Positions 7,826 through 16,550 of a stretch of 64,000 nucleotides of DNA are shown in pieces. Position 1 is the stretch's first letter; every line of letters starts with the position of its first letter. The notes beneath the pieces were generated by a model. It was given only the letters and a program-made list of their open reading frames with translations, did not search any database and was not told where the DNA came from. The position numbers and the translations under genes are program-made. Source of the DNA: Actinomadura coerulea (GTDB lineage: Bacteria; Actinomycetota; Actinomycetes; Streptosporangiales; Streptosporangiaceae); contig NZ_JACHMQ010000001.1 in the NCBI RefSeq assembly GCF_014208105.1, forward strand, positions 1 to 64,000. Reading direction: 5' to 3'.

Positions 7826-8995
7826 GTGCGACTTGCTAACCGGGGCGGGCGGCCGGTCCCGTGGCTGCCGACCGGCCGCGCCGCGGACGCCGCACTGGCC
7901 GGCGGGGCGTTCGCCGTCCTGGCCGCGATCGCCCTCGTGTCGGTCCACACGGGCCCGCCCTCGCGCATTCCCTTCTACAGCTGGGCCCTGCTGGCGGTCG
8001 CCTGCGGGGCGCTGTACTTCCGCCGGAGCCGTCCCGTGGCGGTCGCCGCCGTCACGCTCGCCGCCTGCGCCGTCTACTACCCGGTCACCGAGCCGGACGG
8101 CCCGGCCCTGCTCACGTTCGTCGTCGCCCTCTACACGGCGGCGGCCGAGGGCCACCTCACCGCGGCCGTCGCTCTCGCGGGGATCGCCGTGGCCGGGACC
8201 GTGGCCGGCGACCGCCGCGACGACGTCAACCACCTCGCCGACGCGGCCGGCTTCCTGCTCGTCGGCTGGTTCGTCGCGGTCGTCGCCATCGGCGGCGTCG
8301 TCCGCAACCGCCGCGCCTACCTGCGCGAGGCGCAGGAGCGCGCCCGCGTCGCCGAGCGCGGCCGCGAGGCCGAGGCCCGCCGCCGCGCCATCGAGGAGCG
8401 GCTGCGCATCGCCCGCGAGCTGCACGACGTCCTCGGCCACAACATCTCGCTCATCAACGTGCAGGCCACCGCCGCGCTGCACGGCCTGCGCCGCGAGCCG
8501 CAGCGCGCCGAGGACGCCCTCACCGCGATCAAGCAGGCCAGCAAGGACGTGCTGCGGGAGATGCGCGCCACGCTCGGCGTCCTGCGGCAGGTCGACGAGG
8601 CCGCCCCGGTCGCGCCCGCCCCCGGCCTCGGCCGGCTGGACGAGCTGACCCGGGGCCTCGCGGCGGCCGGTCTGAAGATCAGCACCGAGGTGGAGGGGGA
8701 GCCGCGCCCGCTGCCCGCCGAGGCCGACCTCGCCGCGTACCGGATCGTCCAGGAGGCGCTCACCAACGTCACCCGGCACTCCGGCGCGACCTCCGCCGTC
8801 GTCCGCGTCGGCTACGGCGCCGACGGCGTGGTCGTCAGCGTGCAGGACGACGGGACGCCCCGGTCCGGCGCGCCGTCGTCCGGCGGCAGCGGCATCCGCG
8901 GGATGCGGGAGCGCGCCGAGGCGCTCGGCGGCGACCTCGACGCCGGGCCCGGCCCGGACGGCGGCTTCACCGTCCGCGCCCGCCTGCCGCTCTAG
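7826..8995 (+). CDS. NarL-type sensor histidine kinase (HisKA_3), no adjacent response regulator
   Basis: 389-residue membrane histidine kinase. The N-terminal half has about five hydrophobic segments (residues ~20-42, 51-65, 70-85, 96-126, 140-160), then a linker helix rich in Arg/Glu. The HisKA_3 phosphorylation box RIARELHDVLGHNISLI has its His at about residue 200. The HATPase_c domain shows EALTNVTRHSG (N box), VQDDGTP and GIRGMRERAEALGG. GTG at 7826 is chosen because GGA precedes it and longer versions add non-conserved sequence. Kinases of this class normally sit beside a LuxR-type response regulator; none is present here on either strand. The divergent ABC exporter is a plausible regulated target. 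Confidence 0.92.
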   Translation: MRLANRGGRPVPWLPTGRAADAALAGGAFAVLAAIALVSVHTGPPSRIPFYSWALLAVACGALYFRRSRPVAVAAVTLAACAVYYPVTEPDGPALLTFVVALYTAAAEGHLTAAVALAGIAVAGTVAGDRRDDVNHLADAAGFLLVGWFVAVVAIGGVVRNRRAYLREAQERARVAERGREAEARRRAIEERLRIARELHDVLGHNISLINVQATAALHGLRREPQRAEDALTAIKQASKDVLREMRATLGVLRQVDEAAPVAPAPGLGRLDELTRGLAAAGLKISTEVEGEPRPLPAEADLAAYRIVQEALTNVTRHSGATSAVVRVGYGADGVVVSVQDDGTPRSGAPSSGGSGIRGMRERAEALGGDLDAGPGPDGGFTVRARLPL

Positions 8996-9033
8996 CCTGG
9001 GTTTCCAAGGCCCGGCCCACTTCGACGCAGGCC

Positions 9034-9816
9034 CTAGCCCGCCTCCCGGCCCCGGGACCCGAGCGGCCCCGGAACCTGAGCGGCCGCGGGACCCGGCGCG
9101 CCGGGCGCGGCCGCCTGCGACCAGAACCGGGCGGCGCCCGGACCGCCGGACGAGGCGGGCCTGCGGATCGGGATCATGCCGGTCCCGCCGCGCGGCGCCA
9201 CGGGCCGCGCCCGGTCGACGACCACGACGCCGTCGGCGCGGCGGGCCTCGGCCGCGTCCCGCGTGGCCAGCAGGACCGCCGTGCCGGACGCGGCGATCCG
9301 GCGCAGCGCCGCCCAGATCAGATGGACCGTTCCACTGTCGAGGCCGGACGTGGGCTCGTCCAGAAAGAGCACGTCCGAGCGCCCCAGCAGCGCCAGCGAC
9401 AGGTCGAGCCGCCGCCGCTCACCGGCCGTCAGCCGCTCGAACCGCACCCCGGCGGACGCCTCCAGCCCGGTCAGCGCGAGCGCCTCGTCCGCCGCCAGCG
9501 GGTCCAGCGTCCAGCGGCGCCAGGCCGTGACGATCTCGGAGACGGTGAGGCCGGGGAACAGCCCGCCGTCCCGCCACACCGTGCCGATCCGCAGCCCCTC
9601 CCGCGCCGCGTACGGGTCGGTGCCCCGGACGCGCACCGCGCCGCCGCAGGGGCGGCGAAGGCCTGCCAGCGCCTCCAGCAGCAGGGTCTTGCCCGACCCC
9701 GCGTGGCCGAGCAGCGCGTAGACCTCGCCCTCCGGCACCCCGAACGAGAAGCCCCCGACCGTCCGGGCGCCGCAGCGGACGCGCAGCCCACGCGCCTCCA
9801 CGACGATTCCGCTCAT
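9034..9816 (-). CDS. Atypical stand-alone ABC ATPase
   Basis: 260-residue ABC-type nucleotide-binding protein. It has a Walker A of GHAGSGKTLLL (not GPNGAGKT), a weakened signature LTAGERRRLDLS in place of LSGGQ, and an intact Walker B LFLDEPTSGLDS. The switch-region His is replaced: LATRDAAEA stands where TTHD is usual. ATG at 9816 gives the standard start (MSGIVVEARGLRVRCG). The C-terminal ~50 residues are Pro/Ala/Gly-rich and look disordered. No permease gene is adjacent, so it may serve a remote permease, act as a regulator, or be decaying. It converges on the sensor kinase and has about 40 bases between the two stops. Confidence 0.85.
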   Translation of the reverse strand: MSGIVVEARGLRVRCGARTVGGFSFGVPEGEVYALLGHAGSGKTLLLEALAGLRRPCGGAVRVRGTDPYAAREGLRIGTVWRDGGLFPGLTVSEIVTAWRRWTLDPLAADEALALTGLEASAGVRFERLTAGERRRLDLSLALLGRSDVLFLDEPTSGLDSGTVHLIWAALRRIAASGTAVLLATRDAAEARRADGVVVVDRARPVAPRGGTGMIPIRRPASSGGPGAARFWSQAAAPGAPGPAAAQVPGPLGSRGREAG

Positions 9817-9973
9817 CCCTCGTCGCTCCCCCCATGAGGCGGGTCCGCCCTCGCGCGGCGCCCGCATGGCAGGAGGCTACGGAGCGACCTCTCCACCAGG
9901 CGGCCGAGGCGCGCCGGCGTTCGCATTCCGTAAGATCATCCGCGGCCCGGAGCGCGCCCGCCCCGGACCCGGT

Positions 9974-10765
9974 TCAGTCCTCGTCCTGCCCGGCGAGCGC
10001 CTCGTAGACGGGGGCCAGCACGTCCGTCAGCGCCCGCCGCCGGACGCGGACCGGCGGGGGAGCGGCGACCTGGAGCACGAACCCCGGCGGGACGGGCGGC
10101 GCCGGCGGGCGCTCGCGCAGCCGGGCCAGCCCGGACGGCGGCGTCCAGAACCCCTCGGCGGTGAGCGGCTCGTCGCGCATCTCCAGCGGGTCGGGCTCGG
10201 TCGCGCTCGCGCGCCGCAGCGCGCCGAGCAGCTGGTCGCGGCGCCGGCCGTTCCACTGGAGGATGAGGAACGGGTCGTCGTCGAACGCCTCGGCGAGCAG
10301 GTACAGGACGGCGGCGGCGTGCTTGCACGGGTCGCCCCAGTCGGGGCAGTCGCACATCAGGTGCAGGTCGGACGCCGAGTCCGGGAAGAGCGCGAGCCCC
10401 AGCTCGGCGAACACCCACTCGATCTCCGGCGGCATCTCACCGGCCAGCAGCCGGGCCCGGAACAGCGCGCGGGACGCCAGCTCCGCCTCCACCGCGCGCC
10501 AGCCGTCCTCGTCGATGGCCTCGATGCCGAGCGCCACCTCGTACGGCTCCGGCGCCGACCCCCGCACCTTCGCGGTGACCTCGTACGCCTCCACCCGCAG
10601 GTCGAACACGTTGCCCTTGCGGGCGTAGGCGCGGCCCCGCTGGAGGCGCCCGGCGTCGGCGAACGACTCCACCAGGTCGATGAAGCGCCGCGACCACCAC
10701 CGCGCCCCGATCGAGCCCCGCCTGGTCCGCGCCCTGATGCCCTCGTCGGCCGGCCGCTCGTCCAT
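9974..10765 (-). CDS. SWIM zinc-finger protein, partner of the SNF2 helicase
   Basis: 263 residues. The SWIM motif CDCPDWGDPCKHAAAVLYLL gives CxC...CxH zinc ligands at Cys138, Cys140, Cys147 and His149. The N-terminal region (WWSRRFIDLVESFADAGRLQ then GRAYARKGNVFDL) and the Pro-rich C-terminus match actinobacterial SWIM proteins encoded next to SNF2 helicases. The start ATG at 10765 shares a base with the helicase stop, so the two are cotranscribed and coupled. SWIM domains are thought to bind DNA or protein; a role as helicase accessory factor in DNA repair or remodelling is inferred from the pairing. Confidence 0.9.
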   Translation of the reverse strand: MDERPADEGIRARTRRGSIGARWWSRRFIDLVESFADAGRLQRGRAYARKGNVFDLRVEAYEVTAKVRGSAPEPYEVALGIEAIDEDGWRAVEAELASRALFRARLLAGEMPPEIEWVFAELGLALFPDSASDLHLMCDCPDWGDPCKHAAAVLYLLAEAFDDDPFLILQWNGRRRDQLLGALRRASATEPDPLEMRDEPLTAEGFWTPPSGLARLRERPPAPPVPPGFVLQVAAPPPVRVRRRALTDVLAPVYEALAGQDED

Positions 10766-13700
10766 CAGTCGCTCACCGCCTCCGGCGACAGCCGCAGGAC
10801 GTCGCGCAGCTCGGCGACCGACAGCTCGGTCAGCCAGTCCTCCCCGGTGCCGACGATCGAGTCGGCCAGGGCCTTCTTGCGTTCGATCATCTCGTCGACG
10901 CGCTCCTCCATCGTCCCGACGCAGACGAACTTGCGGACCTGGACGTCGCGGGTCTGCCCGATGCGGAACGCCCGGTCGGTGGCCTGGTCCTCCACGGCCG
11001 GGTTCCACCAGCGGTCCACGTGCACGACGTGGTTGGCGGCGGTCAGCGTCAGGCCCGTCCCGGCGGCCTTGAGGGACAGCAGGAAGATGGAGGGCTCGGC
11101 GTCCTCCTGGAACCGCTGGACGAGGTCGTCGCGCCCCTGCTTGGACGTCCCGCCGTGCAGCCACAGCACCGGCCGTTCGAGCCGCGCCGCCAGGTAGGGC
11201 TGGAGCATCGACCCGAACTCGGCGTACTGGGTGAAGACGAGCGCCTTCTCGCCCTGCTCCAGGACCTCGGCGCAGATCTCCTCCAGCCGTTCGAGCTTGC
11301 CCGACCGGCCGGGCAGGCGCGAGCCGTCCTTCAGCAGCTGCGCCGGATGGTTGCAGACCTGCTTGAGCTTGGCCATCGTCGCCAGCACCAGCCCGCGCCG
11401 CTTGGCCTCCTCCGCCTCGGCGATCTGCTGGAGCATGTCGTCCACGGTCGCCCGGTAGAGCGACGCCTGCTCGGTCGTCAGGTTGCAGTAGACCTTGATC
11501 TCCTGCTTCTCCGGCAGGTCCGAGATGATCGACCTGTCGGTCTTGAGGCGGCGCAGGACGAACGGCTGCGTCGCCCGCCTGAGCGCCAGCGCCGCCTGCT
11601 CGTCGCCCTCCCGCTCGATCGGGATCGCGAACCGCCGCCGGAACGCACTGCGCGGCCCGAGCAGCCCCGGGTTGGCGAACTCCATGATCGACCACAGCTC
11701 GGTCAGGTGGTTCTCGACGGGCGTGCCGGTGAGCGCGATCCGGCTCCGCGCCGGGATGCTCCGCACCGCCCGCGCCTGCCGCGTCCCGCTGTTCTTGAGC
11801 GCCTGCGCCTCGTCGCAGATGACCCGCTCCCACTCGATCGGCGCGAGCATCTCCGCGTCCCGCGCCGCCGTCCCGTAGGTGGTGAGCACCAGATCCGCCG
11901 CCGCCACCGCCGCCGCGAGCTCCTCGCCCCGGCGCCGCCCCGTCCCGTGGTGCACGTACACCCGCAGCTTGGGCGTGAACCGAGCCGCCTCCCGCTGCCA
12001 GTTCCCCACCAGCGACATCGGCCCTATGAGGAGGGTGGGACCAGGACGCTCGCCGTCGGCTCGCTCGGACGCCAGTAGCGCCAGGGACTGCGCCGTGTTG
12101 TGGCACAGCATCCCCTCGGCGACGTAGTTGTGGTGATCGGCGACCTCGAAGTCGTACACGAAGCCTTCGTAGTCGAACTCCTCGACCGAGGTGATTCTCG
12201 TGTAGAAGACCTCGCGGGCGGCCCGCTCATCGAGCCGGTCGCGAATTCGCTGGAGTTCGACGCTGTCGAGGCGCTCGTACGCGGCCAGTGTCTGCGCCGT
12301 CCATTTGCATCCCCTGCGGAGCCGGTACTCTGCCTCAGCGTCCCCGGACAGGATGTGGTCAAGCCTTCCTACGGCTTCTCTCGCGCTCTCTCTGGAGAAC
12401 TCCTGGGTTCCGTAGAAGTAGACGGTGTTGGTGCTGAGATGCCGCATGGGCAGCCCCGTGGCCTTTCGAGCCTGTCGGAGAAGATCATTGCCAGGCACGC
12501 CCTCGACATTGGTGTTAGAGGGTTCGGCGCAGATCTCGTCCACTCGGGCCTGTTTTTCGGCGTCGGCGATTCCGATGAGGCGCTGGAATCGCCGAAGACT
12601 CGCCCCGCCGATGAGACCGATCTGGTACGGGCGTTTGATGCCCGTACCGTTCGTGGCGCACTTCCATGCGGTGGAGATGCGCAGCCAGACGCCGAACCTG
12701 CGCAGCAGCGCACTGAGCTGCCGCATGATCCAGACGGACGCGGAACTGATCTCGACGAGGCGCCTCGACGTGTCGACCGACGATTCGGCCGCGAAGAAGT
12801 GGCGGAGGAAGAGGCGGACGGTCGCCTCGTCGGCCGTCATGACGCATTCAGGGATCCGCTTGTGAGCCGAATGGCCGCCCCAGCGATATCCGTGTTCCTC
12901 CAGTAGTTCCCGGTAGGGTTTTCCGCTGAATCTCAGGAAGGGGACCTTGGTGCCGCTCGCCGGTATGACCCTCGCATCGTTCAACGCGAGGCCGAACCTG
13001 TCTGCCACACGCTTCAGGCGAACCTGAAGGTCTTCGAGCGTGCGCACGTTCTTCTGAGTGATGACCACGGTGGTCCACCGGCCCTCGCTCCCCTCGGCTA
13101 TCTGCCACGCGAGGAGGACGGTCAGGTCCGGGTCCAGGGCGTCGCCCCCGTGCCGCAGCTTCGCCGGAACGCAGACGCGCATCCCCGGGCAGAGGTCGTT
13201 CGTCCAGTCGTCGAGGCCCAGGAGGCGGTGCCGACGGGTCACGATGAGCTCGCTGCCGTCGTCCAGCCGAACTTTCCGCACCTTCTCGGTGATGTGCTGG
13301 CGGTAGAGGCGGGTCACCGTGGCCGGAACGATCCGCCCGTCCTTGGCGATCGAGTTGACGGTCAACTCCCGCACCGGTATCGACCATTCGCCTTCGTCAT
13401 CGGGTTCCAGCGTGGAGGCGAAGCGCGCCCAGACGTCCTTCGCTTTTGTCAGGGCGCCGTTCACGAAGACGAACTCGTCTTTGCCTATGCACTTGCCAAG
13501 CCCCATCGAGTCGGCGAGGACGCCGCCGAGCCCGAGGTCGCCGAGGAACTTCAGCCAGGCGAGGCCGCGCTCCTGGAACGGACGCAGCGTGCCGTTGAAT
13601 CCTGCGGGGGTGCGCATGGGGGTGAGGCGGCGGTCGGCCTCGCCGGAGAGGAGGTCGCCGAGGGGGCCGGTGGCGTCCACCCCGGTGAGGGGGAGGTCGC

Positions 13701-15159
13701 CGTCGCCGGCGTGCACGATCGCGCGGATCGCCTCGGCGGCGGTCATGCGGCCGCGGCGCGGGTGGCGCAGGAAGTCGAGGGCCGCCTCCAGCTGGTGCTC
13801 GTCCAGCTCCACCCACTGGCCGCGCAGGCGGACGAGGGGGGTCTTCAGCCGGGCCAGCTCCTCCAGCTGGGCCTCGTCGATGGTCTCGTCGCCGATGGCG
13901 AGGTCCCAGCGGAAGTCGACCATCGACTTCAGGTCGAAGCCCGAGGGCGCCGCCGACCCCGCGGAGGCCTCCGGGTCCTCGTTGCGGGTGGTGAGCCTCA
14001 TGCCGAGCTTCGCCTTGCCCGCCCACTGGGGGAGCAGGACGCCGAAGCCCGCGGCGGCGAGCATGGGGGCCGCCTGGCGGAGGAAGCGGAACGCGCCCGC
14101 CGTGTCGAGGAGGAGCTCGTGCGGTGCCGGGCCGTCCAGGGCGGGGGCCAGGTCGGGGAACAGGCGCAGGGCGCGGCCGAGACCCGCGAGGAGGGTCTCC
14201 TCGGCCTGCGGGATCGAGGTGGCCTCGCCGTCCCAGACCAGCGCGGCGGGGACGTAGAGGCTCGGGTCGTCGGTGCCCTGGAGGGCGAACTCGACCCGCC
14301 AGGAGTCGCCGTCGCGGGGCTCCGCGTCCTCCTCGAACTCCTCGGCGCCCGGTTCGGCGAGGCGGAAGCAGACGCGCAGCGGGCCGGACGGGCGGCGCGC
14401 GGCGGCGGCCCACGCGTCCAGCTCGGCGATCAGGTCGTCGGGGTCGTCGCGGGGTTCGCGGGCGACCTCGGGGGAGGGGCCGGTCAGCGCCATCACCCAG
14501 CGTTCGGCGAGCGGCAGCCGGTCGGGCTCCTTGCGCCGCGACACCAGCAGCGGATGCGGCACCGTGCCCCGCACGGCCGTGTCGACCAGGGCCGACAGCG
14601 CCTCGCGCAGGACCTCGGCGGCAGGGCGCCCGCCGTCCGCCGCGCGGCAGGCGGCGGGCATGGCGCGGGCCAGCGCGCGGAACCGCGCCGGGTCGTCGAC
14701 CACCGGGCGCCAGCGGGCGACGAGGTCGCCGTCCTCGCGCAGCAGGGCGGGCATGACCTGGCCGCGCCCGGCGAGGTGCACCGCCTCCTCCGCGAGCAGG
14801 CACAGGAAGCGCAGGTCGCTGCCCGCGGCGACGTCGGCGCTCTGCTCGGCCGACTGGAGCAGCGCCATCGCGGGGAACGGAGCGAGGACCAGCGCCGGGA
14901 CCCGCCACGGGCGCAGTTCGGGCTCGTGGCGCACCGGCTCGGGGCCGAGCTCGGCCGACGGCAGCGGGTGGTCGCCCGCGGTGGGCAGGGACATCGCCAG
15001 CTCGACGCGGAACGCGGCGCGCAGCAGCGGCTCGTAGGACGTGCCGGTGAAGTCGCAGGTCGCGAAGGGGTGGACGTCCGGGGAGGGCTCGTACGGGCCG
15101 GTGCGTTCGGCCCACAGGCAGAGCGCACCGCCATGCCAGGTGGCGTGGGCGACGAGCAT
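10765..15159 (-). CDS. SNF2-family DEAD/DEAH helicase precursor containing an intein
   Basis: 1464-residue precursor. After removal of the intein (residues 557-1021) the host protein is 999 residues, normal for bacterial SNF2/HepA-like ATPases. The N-terminal ~500 residues are the bacterial SNF2 helicase-associated region. The ATPase core has motif I DSMGLGK-T (split by the intein), motif II VICDEAQALKN, motif III ALTGTPVENHLTELWS, motif V and motif VI QATDRAFRIGQTRDVQV, all intact. The start ATG at 15159 (MLVAHATWHGG) follows known N-termini; longer frames add Pro/Arg-rich sequence. It likely translocates on double-stranded DNA with the SWIM partner downstream. ATP binding must await protein splicing, because the insertion lies between the P-loop Lys and Thr. 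Confidence 0.95.
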   Translation of the reverse strand: MLVAHATWHGGALCLWAERTGPYEPSPDVHPFATCDFTGTSYEPLLRAAFRVELAMSLPTAGDHPLPSAELGPEPVRHEPELRPWRVPALVLAPFPAMALLQSAEQSADVAAGSDLRFLCLLAEEAVHLAGRGQVMPALLREDGDLVARWRPVVDDPARFRALARAMPAACRAADGGRPAAEVLREALSALVDTAVRGTVPHPLLVSRRKEPDRLPLAERWVMALTGPSPEVAREPRDDPDDLIAELDAWAAAARRPSGPLRVCFRLAEPGAEEFEEDAEPRDGDSWRVEFALQGTDDPSLYVPAALVWDGEATSIPQAEETLLAGLGRALRLFPDLAPALDGPAPHELLLDTAGAFRFLRQAAPMLAAAGFGVLLPQWAGKAKLGMRLTTRNEDPEASAGSAAPSGFDLKSMVDFRWDLAIGDETIDEAQLEELARLKTPLVRLRGQWVELDEHQLEAALDFLRHPRRGRMTAAEAIRAIVHAGDGDLPLTGVDATGPLGDLLSGEADRRLTPMRTPAGFNGTLRPFQERGLAWLKFLGDLGLGGVLADSMGLGKCIGKDEFVFVNGALTKAKDVWARFASTLEPDDEGEWSIPVRELTVNSIAKDGRIVPATVTRLYRQHITEKVRKVRLDDGSELIVTRRHRLLGLDDWTNDLCPGMRVCVPAKLRHGGDALDPDLTVLLAWQIAEGSEGRWTTVVITQKNVRTLEDLQVRLKRVADRFGLALNDARVIPASGTKVPFLRFSGKPYRELLEEHGYRWGGHSAHKRIPECVMTADEATVRLFLRHFFAAESSVDTSRRLVEISSASVWIMRQLSALLRRFGVWLRISTAWKCATNGTGIKRPYQIGLIGGASLRRFQRLIGIADAEKQARVDEICAEPSNTNVEGVPGNDLLRQARKATGLPMRHLSTNTVYFYGTQEFSRESAREAVGRLDHILSGDAEAEYRLRRGCKWTAQTLAAYERLDSVELQRIRDRLDERAAREVFYTRITSVEEFDYEGFVYDFEVADHHNYVAEGMLCHNTAQSLALLASERADGERPGPTLLIGPMSLVGNWQREAARFTPKLRVYVHHGTGRRRGEELAAAVAAADLVLTTYGTAARDAEMLAPIEWERVICDEAQALKNSGTRQARAVRSIPARSRIALTGTPVENHLTELWSIMEFANPGLLGPRSAFRRRFAIPIEREGDEQAALALRRATQPFVLRRLKTDRSIISDLPEKQEIKVYCNLTTEQASLYRATVDDMLQQIAEAEEAKRRGLVLATMAKLKQVCNHPAQLLKDGSRLPGRSGKLERLEEICAEVLEQGEKALVFTQYAEFGSMLQPYLAARLERPVLWLHGGTSKQGRDDLVQRFQEDAEPSIFLLSLKAAGTGLTLTAANHVVHVDRWWNPAVEDQATDRAFRIGQTRDVQVRKFVCVGTMEERVDEMIERKKALADSIVGTGEDWLTELSVAELRDVLRLSPEAVSD
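12097..13491 (-). mobile_element. Intein with LAGLIDADG-type homing endonuclease in the SNF2 P-loop
   Basis: 465 in-frame codons from Cys1 (TGC at 13491-13489) to Asn465 (AAC at 12099-12097), inserted in MGLGK|TAQ so the +1 extein residue is Thr. Splicing blocks are complete: block A CIGKDEFVFVNG; block B GSELIVTRRHRLL (Thr85, His88); block F VYDFEVADHHNYVA; block G GMLCHN with penultimate His464. Between them are two dodecapeptide motifs of a LAGLIDADG endonuclease, LLAWQIAEGS (126-135) and FLRHFFAAESSV (228-239); the second is diverged but keeps an acidic residue. The DNA is clearly richer in A/T than the flanking helicase, as expected for a transferred element. Inteins at this P-loop site occur in other bacterial SNF2 proteins. 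Confidence 0.96.
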
Positions 15160-15311
15160 GGTCCCCGAAGCTACCAGCAGCCTCGGACAGCACCGTGCCC
15201 CCGCTTCCTGACGGCCGCCGCCGCCGGACGGGGGCGCCCGGGGGCGGGGGTGCGGCGGGCCCCTGGCTAGGCTCGGATCGTCCGCCACCGAGGTGCACTG
15301 GGAGGGTCGCC

Positions 15312-16094
15312 GTGGGCGAGTTCGTACGGGTCGAGGTCGAGGACGGGGTCGCGACGATCAGGCTGGACCGTCCGAAGATGAACGCCCTGAACGCCCAGAT
15401 GCAGCGGGAGCTGATCGACGCGGCCCGGCAGGTCACGCAGGACGAGGCGGTCGGCGCGGTCGTGCTGTACGGGGGCGAGCGGGTCTTCGCGGCGGGCGCG
15501 GACATCAAGGAGATGGCCCCGATGTCGTACGCGGAGATGTCGGCGGGGCACTCGCGGCTGCTGCAGGACTTCGCCAAGGCGCTCGCCGCGATCCCCAAGC
15601 CGGTCATCGCCGCGATCGCCGGGTACGCGCTCGGCGGCGGGCTGGAGGTGGCGCTGACCGCCGACTTCCGCGTCGCGGGCGAGGGCGCGAAGGTGGGCCA
15701 GCCGGAGATCCAGCTCGGCATCATCCCCGGCGCGGGCGGCACGCAGCGGCTGGCCCGGCTGGTCGGGCCGTCGAAGGCCAAGGACCTGATCTTCTCGGGA
15801 CGGCACGTCGCGGCGGACGAGGCCCTCGCGATCGGCCTGGTGGACCGGGTCGTCGCCGACGACGCCGTCTACACCGCCGCCCGGGAGTGGGCGGCGACGT
15901 TCGTGGGCGGTCCCGCGATCGCGCTGCGCGCCGCCAAGCAGGCCATCGACCGGGGGCTCGAGGCCGACCTCGACACCGGCCTGGAGATCGAGCGGACGCA
16001 GTTCGCGGCCCTGTTCGCCACCGACGACCAGGCGGCGGGGATGAAGAGCTTCATGGAGGAGGGCCCCGGAAAGGCCACGTTCACCGGGCGCTGA
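15312..16094 (+). CDS. Enoyl-CoA hydratase/isomerase family protein
   Basis: 260-residue crotonase-fold enzyme, probably hydrating trans-2-enoyl-CoA in fatty-acid beta-oxidation. It shows the oxyanion-hole region FAAGADIKEM, GYALGGGLEVALTADFR (first catalytic Glu of the hydratase pair in GGGLE) and GQPEIQLGIIPGAGGTQRL (second Glu in PEIQLG); both acidic residues of true hydratases are present. GTG at 15312 is preceded by GGAGGG at a good distance. The gene is divergent from the SNF2 helicase and converges, with only two bases between stops, on the HxlR regulator. The specific CoA substrate is not determinable. Confidence 0.93.
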   Translation: MGEFVRVEVEDGVATIRLDRPKMNALNAQMQRELIDAARQVTQDEAVGAVVLYGGERVFAAGADIKEMAPMSYAEMSAGHSRLLQDFAKALAAIPKPVIAAIAGYALGGGLEVALTADFRVAGEGAKVGQPEIQLGIIPGAGGTQRLARLVGPSKAKDLIFSGRHVAADEALAIGLVDRVVADDAVYTAAREWAATFVGGPAIALRAAKQAIDRGLEADLDTGLEIERTQFAALFATDDQAAGMKSFMEEGPGKATFTGR

Positions 16095-16096
16095 GC

Positions 16097-16468
16097 TCAC
16101 CGCTCGCCGGGCGCGCGGTCCCGCGTGTCGAGCACCTCGTCGGCGTAGCGCTCGGTCCAGCGGCCGAGGGCGGCGAGGGGTTCGAGCATCCCCCGCCCCG
16201 GCGGGGTCAGCTCGTACTCGACGCGCGGGGGCGCCTCGGCGTAGCGGCGGCGGACGACCAGGCCGTCGCGTTCGAGGCGGCGGAGCGTCTCGGTCAGCAC
16301 CTTGTGGCTGATGCCGCCGATCCGCTCCCGCAGTTCGCCGGGACGCAGGGGGCCGTGCTGGAGCGACCAGAGGACGACGCCCGTCCACGTGCCCGAGAGC
16401 ACGTCGAGGCCGAGCCGTGTCTGGCAGTCGGCGATGTACTCGTACTCGTCCATGGGTTCGCCCGCCAT
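16097..16468 (-). CDS. HxlR-family winged-helix regulator
   Basis: 123 residues with the HxlR layout: CQTRLGLDVLSGTWTGVVLW, then GPLRPGELRERIGGISHKVLTETLRRLERDGLV (recognition helix) and the wing ending VEYELTPPGRGMLEPL. ATG at 16468 has GGAAGGGG about 6 bases upstream, whereas the inner ATG at 16453 has no ribosome site, so the longer form is chosen. Members respond to quinones, aldehydes or other electrophiles and usually control a divergent oxidoreductase. Here that is the F420/NADP reductase-like gene at 16551, with a perfect palindrome between them. Confidence 0.92.
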   Translation of the reverse strand: MAGEPMDEYEYIADCQTRLGLDVLSGTWTGVVLWSLQHGPLRPGELRERIGGISHKVLTETLRRLERDGLVVRRRYAEAPPRVEYELTPPGRGMLEPLAALGRWTERYADEVLDTRDRAPGER

Positions 16469-16484
16469 CCTGCCCCTTCCGATA

Positions 16485-16500
16485 CGCACCGGATGGTGCG
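16485..16500. promoter_or_regulatory. Probable HxlR operator
   Basis: Perfect inverted repeat CGCACC-GGAT-GGTGCG midway between the divergent HxlR and reductase genes. Position and symmetry suit a dimeric winged-helix regulator repressing both; binding itself is inferred. Confidence 0.55.
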
Positions 16501-16550
16501 GAACGGACCGCCTAACGTCCCGGTCGACGGTAAACGAACGGGAGGACGTC

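Noticed and set aside
13397..15781. Open frame in another phase over the SNF2 gene and enoyl-CoA hydratase
   Set aside because: Shadow of two well-supported genes; no motifs.
16453..16468. Shorter start for the HxlR gene at 16453
   Set aside because: It has no ribosome site, while the ATG at 16468 has a strong one.
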